This document shows, piece after piece, positions 21,619 to 34,530 of a DNA stretch of 64,000 nucleotides (positions within the stretch are counted from its first letter, which is position 1; every line of letters starts with the position of its first letter). Origin of the DNA: Certhia americana. Taxonomy: Eukaryota > Chordata > Aves > Passeriformes > Certhiidae. The notes below the pieces were generated by a model. The model worked only from the letters and a program-made list of their open reading frames with translations, had not been told where the DNA came from and did no database searches. The position numbers and the translations under genes were made by a program. The stretch lies in NCBI GenBank assembly GCA_018697195.1, contig CM031859.1:61114190-61178189 (forward strand). Direction: 5' to 3'.

Positions 21619-23943
21619 TTACTAATTTAAAAAGTTGGTTAGGAAAATAGAGGTAGTAGAAATAAAACTTCCAGGTTCCCCTTGTATAATAAAACACTTC
21701 AGTTCTTCTTTTGGAGTGTAACTAGTATGGCTAAGTTCAATAGTCTAAGAACTAGGAGTAATGTTTGTGATTTTTTTTAATAAGCTATAATTCCATTTTG
21801 AAGTGTCTAAAAATGGTATGTAAACTTTAGCTAAATTTCTCCTGACATTTTTTGTTGTTTTAGTGATCCTGGTGCCTCTGAGCTGTCTTCATGCTCAAGA
21901 AGTAGTGCTTGCCTGATTAGAGTCTGCTGACCTCAACACATGTCTTCTCATTTTTTATAGTGAGCACCAGTGCTCAGCGCTTCTAAAGGCTGACTTGGAC
22001 ATTTCTTGATAAGCTAGCTTTTTTTGTGATATATTATTGATGCTCATAAAACCAGATAACCTTATACAACCCATGACATAATTCTTCTCAGCATGAGGCA
22101 ATCAAATTGATATCTTTGGTAAATTGTCAAGGGTACTTTAAAAGGGTTGAAACATCTAGCCTGGAAATTCAAGTTGTTTTGGAGGGACCAGACATCCATT
22201 TCAATTTTAGTGGGGTAAAATTTTGTAATACAAAAACATTTACCATAACAATGACAATTTTTTTATCTTTCTTAAAATCAGAAAATACTGACAGTGGCAG
22301 CATAAGATCCTGTGGCTGTTTACATTACAGCAGCGCATTGAAAGGTCCCAACAAAAAGCTGATTGATACCTCACAGTCTTAGGTGCTGCTTCAGTCTGAC
22401 CTTAGAGTTTAAATAAACACAGCAGAATGAGTCTGCATTGCAGTATCTCTTTGACTCAGAAGACCAAATCCTTGGGTATGGTTAAATGCTTGCCTTTCTC
22501 TGGCATTTCTTCATTCTACAGGCTAATCCCTAATTTGAAATTGGTCATTAAAGATCAACAAAAATACCCTTTCCCTTGAATTTTTGGGTATAAGGTCAAT
22601 AACTTCAGCTCAGCGGGACAGGGGATGAAGTAACATATGCAAAGCAGAATGAAAAAGACAAGTCTTTTTGACATCAGACATATTGCAAAGACATAAAACA
22701 ATTTAACATCTCTCTTCTGACCTTTTGACATCATATAGTATCTATTTTAAAAACAACAAGACAAAACAAATAAACAGCGTAAGATCTTGGTTGCATCAAT
22801 ACACATAAGCTTACTGTCTCTTAAAGTACTGTGCCTTGAAAACAACTTCACTCGAAAATAAGATTTTAAAAATAGCTTTTTGGTTTTTCTTGGTTGTTTT
22901 CCTCCAACAGAAGGCAGTGTATAAGTGTCCATCTGTTTTATAAGAATGTTTTATAATTTGTTTACTACATAAGATTTGTACAGAAGGTCAATACAATGCA
23001 AAGTAGCAGTAGGATAAAGGCAAGTATGTATTCAGACTTGAAAGAATGGCATCATGCATCAATTGTCTCCAGAATCATTACATTAGGGTCCTGAAGAAAT
23101 GGAAGATTAAATTCACTATTTAATAATTCTGTCACAATTCTTTCATAAAGATGCTAGGGGCATTTTTTTGTTTTTTTGGTATAGACATTTGAAACATAAA
23201 CATGAAATTATATTTTTACAAGCAAACAAAAATGTGCCCTGGTCACTAGCAGGTGTCTTCTTTGGCCACTGGAAGCAATTAGAATTCTACTGTTTTAAAT
23301 ATGACTTCAAGTTTTCAAGGATTCCAGCAGATAACAAAATCTAATATAAATATATGACACAGGAATAGGGTAAAGTTCCCTAGGTTTCACTTCATGCCTA
23401 TGATTTGCCTTTAATTTTGTAGATTTTTATCTGCTAGGATTTACATACAGTTACAGAATTGAAGGTTAGAATCCTAAGGTTTGTTTGTAATATGCCTAAA
23501 ATTTTAGATACCACAGCATGGATACTTCAGAGGTAGCTGAAGATTAAACAACTTCTAAAAGTGCATGTGAAATATTTTCTCCTTCCCTTTATTTCTGAAG
23601 TTAAAATATTTACTAGCAATTACAGAACTTGATATAACTTATTGGTTGCCAAGTCAAAAACCCACTGTCCTCCTAACATTCCTGCAAAAGAAATAAAAAA
23701 GTCTGTCTAAGGGATAAATGACTTATCACTCTTCAGAAGGATTGAAGTTTTTAAACGCTCTGATAAAAAGAAAGAGAGCATAAAGGAATTAAATCAATTC
23801 AAACTTTACCTTTGGGCCACATGGAAATTCCCAAATAACACACCTGCCATATTTCAACACAGACCGTTGAAAACTTGCCAGCGTGCACTTTTTCCCCCCA
23901 CATTCTTCAAAATTTCTATTTCCCCCAGATACTCTTTCTCCCT
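21619..23943. other. Anonymous non-coding spacer
   Basis: AT-rich and without recognised repeats. The 91-codon plus-strand frame at 22107-22382 has no recognisable motif. Confidence 0.5.
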
Positions 23944-23973
23944 GTCTCTCTCACACACACACACACACACACA
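23944..23973. repeat. (TC)n(CA)n microsatellite
   Basis: A short TCTCTC block is followed by 11 CA units (23952-23973). Standard dinucleotide repeat. Confidence 0.92.
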
Positions 23974-24599
23974 AAGAAATCAGAAATTCCATCTCACGCC
24001 TTGCTTCATCAAGCCGGAGAGTCCCCCAGACTTTGATTCTACTTAAATATACTCCCATGAATAGTAGGGACGCTTTGATAGAATAGCCATCTTCAGGCCC
24101 AAACAGTTTAATTTATTCAGCTGATTAGCAACAGCAAAAAAGGAATTTACTAGTTAGTGGCACTAAACTGTATTCTACAAGCAGTTCAGTTGAAGTCAAC
24201 AGAATGTGGAAGGAATTAAATGTTTCTCAGTTGGTCAAAGCAAGTCAAATATTGAAAGCAAATATTAACCTATCTGATGTCATATTGAAATTATGGAGTG
24301 GAGTTTCTGTATGGAGTCCACACTTCACACAATATTTGGATTGGCCCCTGTGTGGAATGTGGCAGAACACACACTAAAACAATTTTTAATTTGAAGCTGA
24401 AAGACAATAAATTTTTTGGAAGAGACATAAAGAGACATCTTCATAGGTTGTAGCTGGTATTAATAAAATCTTAATTAATTGATGACCAAAATGAACAAAA
24501 AAATCCTCTCCAACAGAGGCAATAGGTAGCTGAAGAGTAAAGGTGAAAGATTAACAATGTGTTCAAATATAGAAGGCAAGGAGAGTAATGAGACACATA
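23974..24599. other. Anonymous non-coding spacer
   Basis: Nothing recognised. GTTGAAGTCAACAG near 24190 is a short near-palindrome without context. Confidence 0.5.
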
Positions 24600-25235
24600 C
24601 AACAGAAGGAAAGGAGTTTGTGCTGGGTGACAAACTACTTATGAGTCAAACACACAGAACTTTCACAACTAAAAAAATAAATAAAAGGGAAGCAAATGCT
24701 GTAGGGTATTAACTTGTATTAAGAGTGATAAATTTAAACCCAAATGAGTTAATTACCCTGTTCTACTTGGTGTTTATTAACCATGAGTTGGAGTCCTACA
24801 TTCAGTTTTAAGCATCACATTTGAAAAATGACAGGCAAATTAGGGAGTTCAGAGACAAATAAAAAATGATTAAACATTTAGAAAACAGGTCCCACAAGAC
24901 ACCATCAAGGAAAAAAAAAAGCTGAGGGGAGACATGATAACTGACAAAATATGCAAGGGGATGTAACAAAAGGGACAGTGAGTGATAAGTCTTGCATAGT
25001 CTTTTTTGACTGACAAATAGTAAGTGTACTGGAAAGCTACAACAAAGAAACCACACTTTGGATAAATATAAAATCTTTATAAGAAAGGTCTAGTCTTCAG
25101 AGAATAAGTTAAACGGAGGGTGCTCCATTGCCTTCACTGAAGATTTTCAAGGTTAAATAAATAACATTGATCTGCAAGGCTTCAGGACAGTGTAGTCTTG
25201 CTACACTGTAGGGAATGGACTTGTTGGGTAAAGAC
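24600..25235 (+). mobile_element. Ancient, degraded CR1 LINE fragment
   Basis: The order of words follows the 3' part of old amniote CR1 elements. It starts with a segment containing ACAAACTACTTATGAGTCAA, then GGGAAGCAAATGCTG, TAATTACCCTGTTCTACT, a CATTCAGTTTTAAGCATCAC segment, GTTCAGAGACAAATAAAAAATG, TTTAGAAAACAGGTC, GCTGAGGGGAGACATGATAA, then the 3' UTR-like CTCCATTGCCTTCACTGAAG, GATTTTCAAGGTTAAATAAA and GGAATGGACTTG. The segment between about 24990 and 25105 does not follow the family and may hold deletions or replacements. All frames are broken. Divergence is far higher than in the 26.2 kb copy, so this one is older. The alignment is from memory and the boundaries are good to about 30 bases. 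Confidence 0.7.
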
Positions 25236-26219
25236 ATCCATTGTGAGCCAAGCCTTTCATGTGTCTTTATGTGGATGTGGATATGCAAATACACACCTGA
25301 ATATTGCACTGCTGTATATGGAGGAGTATATGTGATGGATAATCCTTCTGTTATGACACATATACACTATTCAATATCTCATAAGTGAATACACAATAAA
25401 TGTCATAGCAGGGTCTGGTCATTTTTTATACAGAATGGATTTTTTCCTTTTGCTGTTCTCCAGACTGAAATGCTTTTCACTTGACAACTGTGCAGTGCAG
25501 AAACTGCTTAAAGAGTGAAGATCAGGGAAATACAAGAGATGGTTTGAGTTTCACTAACTTCCAAGCTCTGCTAACAAATGGCATATCAAGATACAGGCTC
25601 TGAAATAGAATTTTGCATTTGAACAACCTTTGTAGATTTGTCTTCCCTTTTTTTTTTTTTTTTACAGACTGCATCTGTATTAAAATTCATGGCAGAACTG
25701 CACTTAAAAGGCTGTTAACTCTCAGAAGACTGGGGATGACACTTCCAGAAAGGCTTGGCTTATGCACAACTGAAAGGATAGGAATGCCACAACCACCTCC
25801 TCTATGGTTGCTTTAGTCTAGTTACTTTTTTTATTTTTCCATAGAGAGGGAAAGGTTCACTTACACTTAAGGATATTCTTTATTTTGAGTCTGTTGCTGG
25901 CAAATGGGATGATTATCTACCTTATTCTCAGTCTAGGTAAATGGTATCTCAATGTATGCAATTGTGCTGCTAATAAGGACTCTCGCTGGCAGGAATAATG
26001 ATTGAGTGGTATCTGCTAAAAACTGCTTTGCTCCAAACCACCTCCCTTCCTCCTCAAAACCCCTCGTTACTGCATTCTTGGAAAGCACAGAGTGTGAAGG
26101 ATCATTCTACAAATACCAGATATCCAGCTCTTTTCAATAAATGTTTGCTATTAGCTGAAATAGCAGACAGACAGGATAATCTAGGTGACCTGGTATGGTA
26201 ATGGCCTATACCACTTACA
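25236..26219. other. Non-coding spacer between the two CR1 copies
   Basis: A run of 16 T (25648-25663) is followed by ACAG, which looks like a splice acceptor, but the frame after it (25613-25816) matches nothing recognised and has no donor I would defend. The rest is anonymous. Confidence 0.45.
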
Positions 26220-27014
26220 TATGCACAAGTCTATGGGGCCATACGGCATCTTCCCAAGAGGATTGATGGAGTTGGTAAAGGTGCTCACCAAGCCACTCTA
26301 CCATTTACCATTAGTCCTGGCTCACCGTGGAGGCCCCTGGTGTAAGGTGCCTGTAAGTTAGCAAGTGTGACAGCCATCTACAAGAATGGCCAGAAGGAAG
26401 ATTTGGGAAACTACAGGCCCCAGGCAGAGGCTTGGCCAGCCTAATGTCTTTCTATGACAATGTGACCTGCCTAGTGGATGAGGGAAAGGCTTTGGATGCC
26501 ATCCATCTAGTGTTTAGTATCAGAATGGGCAATAGAACTAGGGCAGTGATAGTTCTCCTGCAGTTAGCCTTGGTGAGGCTGCACCTTGAATCCCTTGTTC
26601 AGTTTTGGGCTTCTCACTACAAGAAAGAGATTGAGGTGCTGGATTGTGTACCAAGACCAACAGAGCAGTGGAGTGTGGAGCACACAAGTCTTCCTTATCA
26701 GTTTCTACAACTTCCTGAAAGGAGGGTGTATCCAGGTGGGGGTTGGCCTCTTCTCACACATAACAGTGATAGGACAAGAGGAAACAGCTTCAGATTGTGC
26801 AAGGGGAGGTTTAGGTTTGATAATAGGAAAATTTTTTTCACAGAAAGGGTTGTCAGGGGCTAGAACAGGCTTCCCAATGAAGTGGTGAAATCACCACCCC
26901 TGGAGATACTTAAAAGATGTGTAAATGTAGCACTTAGGGGCATAATTTAGTGGTGGACTTAGCAGTGTTAGATCTATGGTTGAATCTATGATTTTGAACG
27001 ATTCCAACCTAAAT
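26220..27014 (+). mobile_element. 5'-truncated CR1 LINE with internal deletions
   Basis: The left part (about 26225-26525) is CR1 reverse-transcriptase coding sequence. In translation it keeps a GNYRP-like motif (DLGNYRP) and SFYDNVTCLVDEGKALDAIHL, both characteristic of CR1 ORF2, but with too few residues between them. The sequence then jumps to the end of the ORF and the 3' UTR: GTGAGGCTGCACCTTGAATC, CAGTTTTGGGCTTCTCACTA, CTGAAAGGAGG, GGACAAGAGGAAACAG, GGGGAGGTTTAGGTTTGATA, AGAACAGGCTTCCCA, TAGTGGTGGACTTAGCAGTG and TTCCAACCTAAAT at the end. At least three internal deletions relative to a full CR1 are implied. Premature stops in the RT part make it non-functional. The 143-codon frame at 26432-26863 spans ORF2 and 3' UTR remnants and is not a gene. 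Confidence 0.93.
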
Positions 27015-29228
27015 TGGGTCTGTTGATCAGATGAACAATATTTGCTTCGTTTAGTTATTTATACTGCTTGATAAGTAGATACCATAAAAAGGATATTCCT
27101 TAATCCAAAAATAGGTGTTGAAACACTGAGAAAACCTGAGAATTACAACAGTGTTTTCTTTATTCATGTAAATAAACTAGGAAGAAATGGAACGGAAATA
27201 GAGTGAACAAAATTTTTAAATGTTTTCTTGTTCTTCACTCAGTATTTCCCTTCACAGGTGTGGCTTTTTTTCTGTTCCATAAGAATCTCATTTTCAGAAC
27301 AGGGAGGAAAGAAAAATGTCAACCAGATATACTGGATGTCTAAATTAAGATACTGAGTTGTCTTTTGTTGCTTTGATTACAAAAAATTTTCTCTCTTTTC
27401 CCCTAGTGCTGAAGTCTGCCTATGGTTTCTGGTCTGAATAATTTCATCACCTTCATACTGTAGCCACTGTGCCAAAACTAATTAGGCATTTCCTCATTTT
27501 ATGTAGGACAGAGCAACAGAAAGCTACTGCCTTGGTAAGTATAGTGGTGTTAACAGCTGTAACATACGCTATAAAATCCCGCCTTCAGAAATTTTTATTT
27601 TACTGGAAATTCTCACTATTGTTTCATGTGTGAAACACCCCAAGTCCCCTTTAATTCAGTGTGATTGCAAAACACTATCATTTGATAAAAATCCTAAAAT
27701 AAAACCTTCAGCAGAACATTGCAAAACAGCTAGAATCATTATTCTAACATGCAATATTTGCTGGTATCATCTGACTAAGGCGGAATGGAGGCAAGTTATA
27801 AGTAAATTTTCCCCTTGCAACTGAAATCATCTGTTGCCAGAAGACCTCAAGCATCTCTAGTAGTGCTATGATCCCTTTTCTCCATGCATTGTAATGACTA
27901 GTGCATGGTCCAGAGAGTGTAAAAATTAGTGTGATGGTCCAATAGATGGGCTAATAAAGTGATTTTGGTTATTTTTTTGGTTTACTGGTTTCTAAATTAA
28001 CTGCTTAATTCTTATATTTTCCCTTTTTAAACAATTCAGTATCCAAAAGTCTGTTTACTTTTTTTTTTTTGGTCTGCAGTTATGCTGGCTGCAGCGAGCT
28101 CTGCTAAATTTAATTCTCACTAGATATCAAAGATAGCAATTGTAACTAGTCTTACCTACAAGAAAACTCCTGCTCTACCCTATTCCTATCATCAACAACC
28201 TCCCAGTACCTCATCTTCATGCACAAAAGTAGCAAACAGATTCCTGTAGGGCTGTCTCAACAGCTGAAAGACGGGAGTTTTTGCCTAGTGACACAGTCAA
28301 TTTCCTTTTCCTCTTCCTGTTATTGTGTGATCTTGAGTTCCAACCATGGCTTCCATCAGTCCATGGAAGGGTCCCACATCTATTGGTATGGAACAGCAGT
28401 CTGACAGGACTTACTCTAGCAAGTTGCCTTTGACTCCTGATCACACAGTTAAATTTTGCTGTATGCAGATATTTAGAAAATGCTTCACTAATTAGGACAT
28501 CTAATGGCTACAAACAAAGGATAGCCTCTCCTTCTATGCCCCTATCACTACTGAGAAAGTTGCCTTTAAATTTTTCCTTTCCCTGCAGAGATCTTTGCAT
28601 GGATTTGAAGATAATAAAGGTGCAACCTTTAAATGAATGTGCAAGGTCTAAATACATTGTTGTGAATTAAGTCACAGTGAATTAATCATTGATTATACAA
28701 ATGAAGATAAAAAGTGGAGCTCATGCATGGCATTCACAGCGCAGTGTAAACTGTACAGGGCAGGGACTGCTTCTTGCCATGGCAACCTCATCCCAGGATT
28801 TCTCCCCAGCCTCCTACATGGAAAAGCTGCACCACTGATGTTATTATGCATTGTGTCACTGATCTAAGGAAAGGGACAACTCCCACATGTTTGGAGAGGA
28901 AACCAGCACTGAGGACAGCAAGAAGGAAAAGGATACTTTTCCCAGAAACAGGGAAACTCTCCAGATTTACATGCCTTGCCCAACACCATAAACTTTATGC
29001 AGTGAAGAACTTCTTGTTTTCACATAATCCTTTCAGAGAGCAGTAAGTGTGTTAATGATCTGTGGTGAAGAATTTTAATTTCAAATCTGTCTCAAGATTT
29101 TCTTAGTATTATGTCTCAATGCTAGAAATTAACAAAATGCTTAAGAATTTGTTGAAGTGCACTATATATTGGCAACTAGAAATGAATATAAGTCATCAAA
29201 AAAAGATTAAAAAGATGTAATTGAATGA
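27015..29228. other. Anonymous non-coding spacer
   Basis: No named repeat or coding frame; the longest is 90 codons at 28774-29046, unrecognised. Overlapping frames on opposite strands at 28217-28444 are a typical chance pattern. Confidence 0.5.
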
Positions 29229-29361
29229 AAAGCAATCATATATACATAAATATGCACTAAATATATAAAATGTATGCATATGTATATATATTTTAATATG
29301 TGCTTATGTAGTATGCTTAAAGTGTGTATATGTATTTAATATATAAATACATCTATATAGG
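29229..29361. repeat. TATA/TATGTA-rich low-complexity segment
   Basis: About 130 bases are dominated by ATATAT, TATGCATATG and TTAATATAT words with no fixed unit. This AT-rich low-complexity DNA may form unstable hairpins. Confidence 0.7.
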
Positions 29362-32300
29362 CAGCTTACACTTTAAATCCAAAAATATCCTGACCATGCA
29401 AAAAGCAAACATATTGATGCCGTGTGTTATAACTACACTACAAGCCATTCATACTCATTCTTCCTAGCTGGGCCTCTATTAAAACTTACAGAATAGGAGA
29501 GAGTGTGCTGCAAAATTCAGAACTGGGGCGCAAAAAGCTTTATTTTTCAGTTATATTAGATAAATTAGAACATATTATTGATGATGCCACAGTGTTCCAA
29601 CTCCAAAATCTATGAGGAATTTCATTATGCCTACAGAGAAATAAAATTTGGTGACACTAGATGAGTTGGAAAAGATGAAAAGACTACACATTGGGATGGT
29701 TATGAACTCCTACCACATGTAATAGAATATTTAGCTTCTGAGATGGCACAACGGAGTCTTTAGGGCAATAAAGTAATAAAGACCCTGAGTGGGCAAATCA
29801 GTAGACTAAAACTACTCTGGAGATTAAACCAAATATGTACTTATTATTTTGCCTAAACGAGATGATAGAACAAAAATTACTTACTATTGCATACCCAAGG
29901 CAGTTACAATTTTTTCAATAGTAGAGTTGTACTGTGATTGATAAAAAAAGTGGTGATGAATAAATTAAAAAAATTGAATTTTTGAGCTTCTTTGGAAATT
30001 TTATTTTTAAATTTAAAATTAGAGTACTAAATTTATTTGGCCGTACACCAGCTGCAGATAATAATTACGTTTGTGTTTTCTTTAGAAGGATAGGACTACA
30101 GAGCAAGTCTGTGGTCAGTTAAAAAAAGAAATAAAGCATCATCACCTTATGTACATATAAATGACAGCTTGTTTTTCACAGTCTAATATATGTGGCTTAC
30201 AAATAAAATGTAAGAAGTTTTGCCATAATTTGAAAGCTTACTGTTCTGAGGGTTTTTTCTGAGACATTAATTCCCACCACATTCCATCAGGAACCACATC
30301 CCCATAATTTTTCCTGGTCATAGCACATTCCGCTGTAGACAGTCAAAGATAATACAATATTGGTTTTTTGGGTTTTTTAAAGAAAGCATCATCTCTCCTT
30401 GAAAACTAAATTTCCTTTTGTTGCATCTTATTCAATATGAATTCTTTCCAGTCACTGGGAAATCTTCTTTACACAATTAAATTTCCTTTTTTTGAACTAG
30501 CAAAACGTATTAACCCATCAGAAAAGCTCACAAAATCTTGACTGCTGCTTCATGCAGCACGGTGTGAAATTTAAAAACAAGGTTCCTGCAGAAGATGGCC
30601 ATTTTTAAAAAAATAAAGAATGCAGACTGCAAAGAGGTTCTTTTAGGATATTTGCACTATTCAGTGTAAAAACATTATTTAGGTTTCTTTTCTTCAGTTC
30701 AATTTCTTCAAATACACTATATTTATAACAGAACAAAAGACCAGCAGTGAGGAGTCTATGGTGTAAAGGCAGACAACGACTGGAGAGTGGACCATGTCTT
30801 TTGACAAAGAGTTCCATTTGGAAGATAAATCAACAAGAGAAAAGTGGTTCTAAAAATAAGCCAAATATAAAGTAACCTGTGTCTTAATCTGCTACAGTGT
30901 TTGGTAAATAATCTGATATAACTGGGAAAGAAAGACATCAGGAAGTGTTTGTTTATGTTGCTATGGCTAGTAATCTCCTACTTCAGGATGCAAGCTTTTT
31001 TCCTCTTGTCTCTTAGTGTCTGAATTAATTGTTTCACTGTACAGCTCCATTTCATCTTTGATTGACTGCTCTGGTTACATTGGTGCCTCACACGGTAGGC
31101 TTAACAGATGAATTTTCCATGTAAAAATAGCTTACAAGTGTTGTGTGCCAGCTAACCAAATATGAGAATAAATAGTTTTAAAAAATCTTTAATGCTATAT
31201 ATGATGGGGTTTTTTCCTATTATTGTTATTATCCTACTATACACAAACACTAGATACAATTGTACTGTAAAATATATTATACAAAAGCTGTTATTTCATT
31301 ACAGACTGTCTGATGAATCTCTCTTCTTTAAATTATCTAATTTCTATAATTTTACAACACTTATTTACTTCAGTCTGAAGAAAGACAAGTATTACTTCAA
31401 GGTGGGTGTGTAAAAATCTGAGTCCATTTGATATGAAAAGTACTCTGTTCATAAAGAGTAGTTTGCTTAGGAACACAATAAATTAGTATATAGATAGATG
31501 AGCACAGATATGCCTCTACCTCTACTCCTTTCTTTTGGCCAAACTTTCTTCTTTAAGTGGTCTCAAGCTAATCAGTGCCTGAATTATGATCTAAGTAGTC
31601 AAGGTTTTTATTCAGTAAACTCTTTTTAGAGTTAATAAATATATGAAGTAATTATTTCATTGTCAAAAGTAATGAAGGCAAGCACTATGGGGTTGATTGA
31701 AATTGAAAAAAATCTTCCTAATATTATTATACAAGAAAAGGAACATCAGACCTTTTCTCAGATCTGAAATTTTCAACCTCACTGTATAGGATACTACCCT
31801 TAAACAGAAATAATCAGTTGCAAACACTGTGTAAAACAGCTGGCTGGATAAAACTCCTGTAAATGATTCTGGACCTTAAGGTTGATTACAAGTTGAATGA
31901 GTAAATAATGTCATCCCAAGCAATCACACCAAGGATATACATAGACAGGCAGCAAGACTGTACATGAAGCAATCTTATTGCTTTGGTTTGAATAAAATCT
32001 CTACTAAAATTTTATCTTCCATTTCAGACAATTCACTTCTAAGAAAAATGCTGAGTTACTGAATAGGCTGCAGCAGGGAGTGATCAGAATGATTACAGAC
32101 CATCAGAAGATGATCCACATGGTAAAATTGAAGAAACAAAGGCTGGATACCTAGAAAAAGGCTAAAAAAGAGGAAGAAAGATGAAAAATCTCTTATTTAT
32201 TGCAGTAATGAATGAACATATACTAATGAGTCTACTGGTAAGTTTAGATAACCACTTTAGTGGATGTGCTATAGACATTGCAACATCTCTTTCAAAAGGC

Positions 32301-32751
32301 TGGGCAAATATTTGCACTGGACATGGAAAAGGCAGATTGCTTCATCACCTGGATAGGTAAGATAGGTAACTTCCTGTCACCCACCTTTATTTTTTCTGTC
32401 ATGAATAAGATATAATTTCAAGGAGGGAGAAACAAAATACTTATGAATATCAGTTACTGACAAATAAAAAACCACCATTAGGTATTTGCATGCCTGTTTA
32501 ATTAAATAATGTCACTACTTTTTAGAAATATTAATAAAAAGAGCATCACAGTGTTATGTGTCAGATATAAATCTACCCGTTGCAGATGAATGAACTTAAT
32601 GCAAAGTGATTACATGGTGTTTCTCTAGGGATCTTTTCCTCATTTTCATTTGTGTTTGTCCTACTCATATGTCAATTCAAGATTTACTTCGTTGATTTTA
32701 TTTAAATGGAAAGCCCTAATAGTGTATCTGTTATGTAAATACATATGAATC
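29362..32751. other. Anonymous non-coding spacer
   Basis: AT-rich with no recognised element. A short passage at about 32040-32110 (GCTGCAGCAGGGAGTGATCAG) faintly resembles LINE 3' sequence but is too short to call. The frame at 31162-31413 is a Phe/Tyr/Ile-rich translation of AT-rich DNA. Confidence 0.5.
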
Positions 32752-32775
32752 TATGTATGGTGTGTACCATACATA
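32752..32775. repeat. Perfect 10-bp inverted repeat with 4-base loop
   Basis: Arms TATGTATGGT and ACCATACATA flank GTGT. As single-stranded DNA or RNA this could form a short AT-rich hairpin. It is too short for a microRNA precursor. Confidence 0.85.
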
Positions 32776-34140
32776 CAGTTTCTAAGTACAGCATCAGTGA
32801 TGACATCATACACAGACTAAACAAAAGATTCTTTAGCTAGTCTCTCCTAAGGGAAAAAAAAAAATGTTAATGAGATTTCTTGTGGATCCCCCAAATTTCT
32901 TTTTGTGATCCACAAAAGAGTTTAAATATTTATGAATGCATAAAGCTAAAGATATTTCCTCTGTATATTTTTATCTATCTCTCCAAATACTCTGTCTCCC
33001 TTAAATCATGACTGTATGGTCAAAAGTTTGATTTACACTTTAGATTCTATGTTAGATACTAAGATAAACCTTTATTGGCACTTTCTATGTTGTTGCAATA
33101 GGCTTTCATGGCTCATAAGAGATTTCTGGCAGTAAAGGGTTTTCATTGACTTTATTTTAGCTAACATACTTTTTACTTAGCAAAAATAAAACTGAACAAG
33201 GTATCATTTTTAGCCCCAGATGAGTAGATCTCCCAAAAACAAGGAACTGTTAACTTTGTAACATCTCAAAAATCTTTCAACTTGTATCTTCGAGATTTAT
33301 GGTAGAGTTCCATGCATTACATCTCAATTGGAAAGATTTTATCTGTGACCTTTATTTGCTACAAAATTTATAGCATTTGATTTTCACTACTGCAGATTTA
33401 ATCTCAGTTGTTCTCTTGCAGTAATAATAAAATCCTTTTAAAACTACTTTCTTGTTATTAAAATGCCCATTGTTTACAAACAACATGATTACCTCTTACT
33501 GTGGCTTCTGATTGGTAAAAAAATATTGTAACATTGTTATAAATTTTCTATTTTATTAGACCAATTCCCAGGAGAAAAATACTTTATCTGCATAGCAAAG
33601 TAATTCAACAATTTACGTTAATACTCTGGGGGAAAAAAAGAGTATTTTCCCCTCTACATAAATTACATATCAAGAAAAATTGTACAATTATCAGTTTATT
33701 ACTGTGATATGACTCTAAAAAGCATTCCTAGTTCCAATTATATCTGTACAATGCCACTCTTGAAAAAAACAAACATCTGAACTCCACTAACCTGTCACTT
33801 TAAGCTGTTCACCTTTGTAAGACCTGAAAGCACAAATCAGCCCCCAATCTCAGGTTTTCTAACAAACTGGATTTCATAAAATTTCTTTAATTTTTAATGA
33901 GGCATCTCAGAATTCTGCTAGGTTTTAGCACTCTCTGCTACTTTCCATGCTGCATTTGGAAGTCATCCTTACAAAATACAGCAGACTGTTGAGAAGAAAT
34001 TGATTCCCACAGCAGCCCACCAGCAGTATTTTTCTTCTCTAGAAGACCTGGCTCCAAGGTTTAAGTTCCTGCTAAATTCTGAGATGGGAAAATGGAAGCT
34101 CAAGTGATAAAATCTTTATTTTGATGAAGAAGAAGGTCCT
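32776..34140. other. Anonymous non-coding spacer
   Basis: AT-rich, no coding frame and no recognised repeat. Confidence 0.5.
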
Positions 34141-34530
34141 TGATAAATTTCATATTCCTGTGATTGCTGAGCTCAGGGTAGAGCAACCCACCATGGGATG
34201 TTTCCTGGCACGGGATGGTCCGTGCAATGCTCAGGGAGCAGAACTAGCTGCCAGGCTCTGAAGTGAGATGCTGCCCCTTGGATGGTTTCTGGTTCCAGCT
34301 CCTTCTGATCTCAGCAGATCCTTGGCACCTGAGCCCAATGTCTTTGGGGGGAGGAGCACAGTTTTTGTCACTGCCTGCTGTGGGCATTTGCATGTGTGTG
34401 CTGTGGCAGGGAGTGTGCGGGGAGGATCAGATACTGCAGCTGACTAACACAGTTACCTGGCAGTAATCCCAGCTGGGACAAAGCAGAGGTGCTCCCCAGT
34501 CCCTCTGCTCTCTGATTTTGTTCTCAGCAA
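34141..34530. other. GC-richer patch of unknown identity
   Basis: About 390 bases are clearly richer in G and C than the flanks and include CCTGGCACGGGATGGTCCGT and GGCAGGGAGTGTGCGGGGAG. The 67-codon plus-strand frame inside (34263-34466) is not recognised. It could be an old retroelement, a retrocopy fragment or a regulatory patch. I cannot decide. Confidence 0.4.

Noticed and set aside
25648..25820. Splice acceptor plus exon after a T16 run
   Set aside because: The TTTACAG is acceptor-like, but the following frame has no recognisable product and no convincing donor.
26432..26863. Longest open frame in the window (143 codons)
   Set aside because: It runs through CR1 ORF2 debris and CR1 3' UTR joined by deletions. 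It is part of the transposon, not a host gene.
32040..32180. Further LINE fragment
   Set aside because: Only a short, weak resemblance to LINE 3' text; not enough collinear words to support a call.
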